Assembly: GCA_963628765.1 (NCBI GenBank)
Contig: CAVGFV010000100.1
Coordinates: forward strand, 1-7,732
Direction: 5' to 3'
From: Succinimonas sp963628765
Lineage (GTDB): Bacteria > Pseudomonadota > Gammaproteobacteria > Enterobacterales > Succinivibrionaceae
Length of the DNA: 7,732 nucleotides
Both the position numbers and the translations under genes were made by a program. Of this stretch, positions 6,459 through 7,732 are shown one piece after another (position 1 is the first letter of the stretch; every line of letters begins with the position of its first letter). Under the pieces are notes generated by a model. It saw only the letters and a list, made by a program, of their open reading frames with translations, was not told the DNA's origin and searched no databases.

Positions 6459-7358
6459 TTACTTAAGCATTTTTTCAATAGGTAGAACTAGAATTGAACT
6501 AGCTCCTAAAGCCTTGAGTTTTTCCATTGTTTCCCAAAAGAGATTTTCGGTTGAAACAACATGCATTGCAACGTGAGTTGGATTGCCTTCAAGTTGGAGT
6601 AGGGTTGGGCTTTCAGCTCCTGGAAGTAAAGCAGTTATCTCTTCAACCTTGTCTTTTGGAGCATGGAGCATGATGTATTTAGAACCATGTGCCTGCATCA
6701 TGCCGTCAATACGACTGATTAATTTTTCAGCAATTTCTGCTTTTTCAGGGTAAAGTTCTTGGCTTCTTTGGAGAAGTACAGCTTGAGATCTGTAAACAAC
6801 TTGTACTTCTTTAAGACCATTAGCTTCAAGTGTTGCACCAGAACTTACGAGATCGCAAATGGCATCAGCAAGACCAGCTCGAGGAGCAACTTCTACTGAA
6901 CCGGTGAGGTGAACAACTTTGAACTTAACACCTTGTTCGTCGAGATAACGTTTAGTGAGGTTTGGATATGTGGTAGCTATCTTAAGGCCTTCGAGACTTT
7001 GAACACCTTTCCATTCTTGTTCAACAGGGATAGCAAGTGATAATCTACAGCCACCGAAATCAAGTTTGCGAACCATCTTGTAATCTACTGGCAGACCATC
7101 TTGAATACGTTCAATTGTGGTTTCTTCAAGTACGTCTTGACCAACGATACCCCAGTCAACAACATGATCCATTACGAGGCCAGGAATATCGTCGTCACGA
7201 ACTCTAAGAAGGTCAATTTCCATATTTTCAACATGGGCAATCAAACGATCTTCGCGACTATTAATTTTAAGACCGCAGCTCTTGAATAGATCTGTAGTAT
7301 CAATGCTTAATCTGCCTTTCTTTTGCATTGCTATGCGAAATTTCTTGGTGGTGCTCAT
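6459..7358 (-). CDS. hisG: HisG: ATP phosphoribosyltransferase (long form)
   Basis: HisG makes the committed step, joining ATP and PRPP to form phosphoribosyl-ATP, and is the feedback-inhibited enzyme of the pathway. At 299 residues it is the long, HisZ-independent form. The catalytic part includes RIAMQKKGRL (8-17), LRVRDDDIPGLV (51-62), DFGGCRLSLA (100-109) and the PRPP-binding stretch around GSVEVAPRAGLADAICDLV (153-171) followed by SGATLEANGL (173-182). The C-terminal ACT-like regulatory domain (about 225-299) carries SKYIMLHAP and ends in the very conserved LKALGASSILVLPIEKM. It matches E. coli HisG nearly end to end, including the start (MSTTKKFRIAMQ against MTDNTRLRIAMQ). The Shine-Dalgarno signal is weak: GAGG lies about 14 nt upstream and GGA lies closer. 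It is first after the attenuator, so it is the gene most directly exposed to leader control. Confidence 0.98.
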   Translation of the reverse strand: MSTTKKFRIAMQKKGRLSIDTTDLFKSCGLKINSREDRLIAHVENMEIDLLRVRDDDIPGLVMDHVVDWGIVGQDVLEETTIERIQDGLPVDYKMVRKLDFGGCRLSLAIPVEQEWKGVQSLEGLKIATTYPNLTKRYLDEQGVKFKVVHLTGSVEVAPRAGLADAICDLVSSGATLEANGLKEVQVVYRSQAVLLQRSQELYPEKAEIAEKLISRIDGMMQAHGSKYIMLHAPKDKVEEITALLPGAESPTLLQLEGNPTHVAMHVVSTENLFWETMEKLKALGASSILVLPIEKMLK

Positions 7359-7383
7359 TTGTTTCCAATTATCCTCATAAATT

Positions 7384-7419
7384 AAAAAACCCCTGGAAGT
7401 ATTTTATTCTTCCAAGGGT
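7384..7419 (-). terminator. his attenuator terminator (E:F hairpin)
   Basis: Minus-strand arms CCCTTGGAAG (7409-7418) and CTTCCAGGGG (7390-7399) pair over 10 bp with one G-U, or 11 with a flanking A-T, around a 9-nt loop. Six U residues follow (7384-7389). The hairpin lies 26 nt before hisG. It is the terminator half of the attenuation switch: its left arm can instead pair with the upstream D segment. Confidence 0.93.
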
Positions 7420-7502
7420 CTCAGAATCGTCTGTACGGCAACTCACTGGAAGAATAGCGTCTTCCAGAATTCATCCTCCTGAAAGACTATTTCGGGTGAT
7501 GA
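7407..7502 (-). promoter_or_regulatory. his attenuator: mutually exclusive RNA stems A:B, B:C, C:D and D:E
   Basis: Read on the minus strand. A (7490-7502, within the last His codons) pairs with B' (7471-7484) around a 5-nt loop holding the hisL stop codon, with two mismatches and one bulge. B (7479-7487, GTCTTTCAG) pairs with C (7459-7467, CTGGAAGAC) over 9 bp with one G-U. C pairs with D as an 8-bp perfect hairpin (7460-7467 with 7446-7453). D (7446-7454) pairs with E (7407-7416), which removes the terminator arm. A ribosome stalled on His codons would cover A, so B:C and D:E form and transcription continues. With ample histidyl-tRNA, A:B, C:D and the terminator form. The motif TAGTCTTTCAGG...CTGGAAGAC matches the E. 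coli/Salmonella leader as I remember it. Confidence 0.9.
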
Positions 7503-7543
7503 TGGTGTTGATGAAATGATAGGTACTCTGTACAAAGGTACAT
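7487..7543 (-). CDS. hisL: HisL: his operon leader peptide
   Basis: This 18-codon frame reads MYLCTEYLSFHQHHHHPK and stops at TAG. Five of the six codons from 11 to 16 are His, interrupted by one Gln. The peptide has no enzymatic role; its translation senses charged tRNA-His and sets the fold of the downstream RNA. The last His codons lie in segment A of the attenuator, and the stop codon sits in the A:B loop, as in the enterobacterial leader (which has seven consecutive His codons in E. coli). AAGGG lies about 10 nt before the ATG as ribosome-binding site. The small size, the position between promoter and attenuator, and the His run make the call secure. Confidence 0.93.
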   Translation of the reverse strand: MYLCTEYLSFHQHHHHPK

Positions 7544-7575
7544 AATGTATTAACCCTTGATGCCGTTTAAAAATG

Positions 7576-7620
7576 TGATGCCATTATACACCTTTAATTA
7601 ACTTGTGGTATTTTTTTATT
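7576..7620 (-). promoter_or_regulatory. Main his operon promoter
   Basis: A perfect -10 box TATAAT lies at 7583-7588. The -35 is poor (ATACCA at 7606-7611, 17-nt spacer, 3 of 6 matches). An A-tract at 7609-7620 directly upstream could act as an UP element. The predicted start is an A near 7576, giving a 33-nt untranslated lead before hisL and about 218 nt before hisG. The stretch from 7621 to 7702 is AT-rich and shows only a short palindrome (AAGATCTT, within 7633-7642) and no gene. Confidence 0.75.
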
Positions 7621-7702
7621 TACAGGAACAGAGAAGATCTTTTTCACAAAATGATGATTTTATTTTAGTTTTTATTTTTCCCGTCTTTAGACTTTCTCAC
7701 TA

Positions 7703-7732
7703 TTAATCTTTAGCTTTCAAAATTTCAAAATC
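7703..7732 (-). CDS. Possible C-terminal end of an upstream gene
   Basis: From the window edge a minus-strand frame reads DFEILKAKD and then TAA (7703-7705). The other two minus-strand frames stop within five codons. Composition suits a hydrophilic C-terminus of a gene in tandem with the his operon, but nine codons are too few to identify it or prove it is coding. No intrinsic terminator is visible between this stop and the his promoter. Confidence 0.3.
   Translation of the reverse strand, partial: DFEILKAKD

Noticed and set aside
7424..7474. A 17-codon minus-strand frame (MNSGRRYSSSELPYRRF) inside the attenuator, next to AGGAGG.
   Set aside because: The AGGAGG touches the ATG with no spacer, and the sequence is fully explained by the conserved RNA stems B, C and D.
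7633..7642. AAGATCTT palindrome upstream of the promoter, considered as an operator.
   Set aside because: An isolated 8-bp palindrome in AT-rich DNA, more than 20 bp upstream of the -35 region, with no second copy or known factor match.
1..7732. A novel accessory system (defence, toxin-antitoxin, CRISPR, phage) in the window.
   Set aside because: Every gene above 200 bp is a recognisable histidine biosynthesis gene with normal order and intact motifs, except for the HisE part. No repeats, spacers or unfamiliar genes are present.

Overview
This window is a complete, compact histidine biosynthesis operon on the minus strand: hisL (leader peptide), hisG, hisD, hisC, hisB, hisH, hisA, hisF and hisIE, transcribed from about 7576 down to about 184. 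The gene order, the HisB phosphatase-dehydratase fusion, the HisI-HisE fusion, the long-form HisG (no HisZ needed) and the near-identity of the attenuator core to the enterobacterial one as I remember it point to a gammaproteobacterium. The DNA is fairly AT-rich, so it is probably not a close relative of Escherichia. A host-associated anaerobe of the Succinivibrionaceae type would fit, but I cannot fix the genus from the sequence.

Layout, in transcription order. Positions 7703-7732 may hold the last codons of an upstream minus-strand gene. An AT-rich gap follows, then a promoter (-10 TATAAT at 7583-7588) and a leader of about 218 nt. The leader encodes an 18-residue peptide with five His codons and carries a full set of mutually exclusive stem-loops ending in an intrinsic terminator at 7384-7419. 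This is classical histidine attenuation. The eight enzyme genes follow with very tight junctions: gaps of 16, 1, 0 and 9 nt and overlaps of 19 and 8 nt. The exception is the 53-nt hisC-hisB gap, which holds a perfect 8-bp stem-loop and a TATAAT box. A bidirectional terminator at 184-215 closes the operon. Positions 1-184 hold the 3' part of a possible plus-strand reading frame that converges on it.

The genes together encode the route from PRPP and ATP to histidine: HisG, (HisE), HisI, HisA, HisH/HisF, HisB dehydratase, HisC, HisB phosphatase, HisD. The weak link is the HisE step. The C-terminal part of HisIE is short and lacks the acidic metal-binding motif of phosphoribosyl-ATP pyrophosphatase, so that activity probably comes from elsewhere in the genome. 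HisB carries an insertion of about 15 residues in its dehydratase domain, bounded by an exact 9-bp direct repeat. Apart from these points the window is an ordinary metabolic operon; I see no phage, CRISPR, toxin or defence genes.
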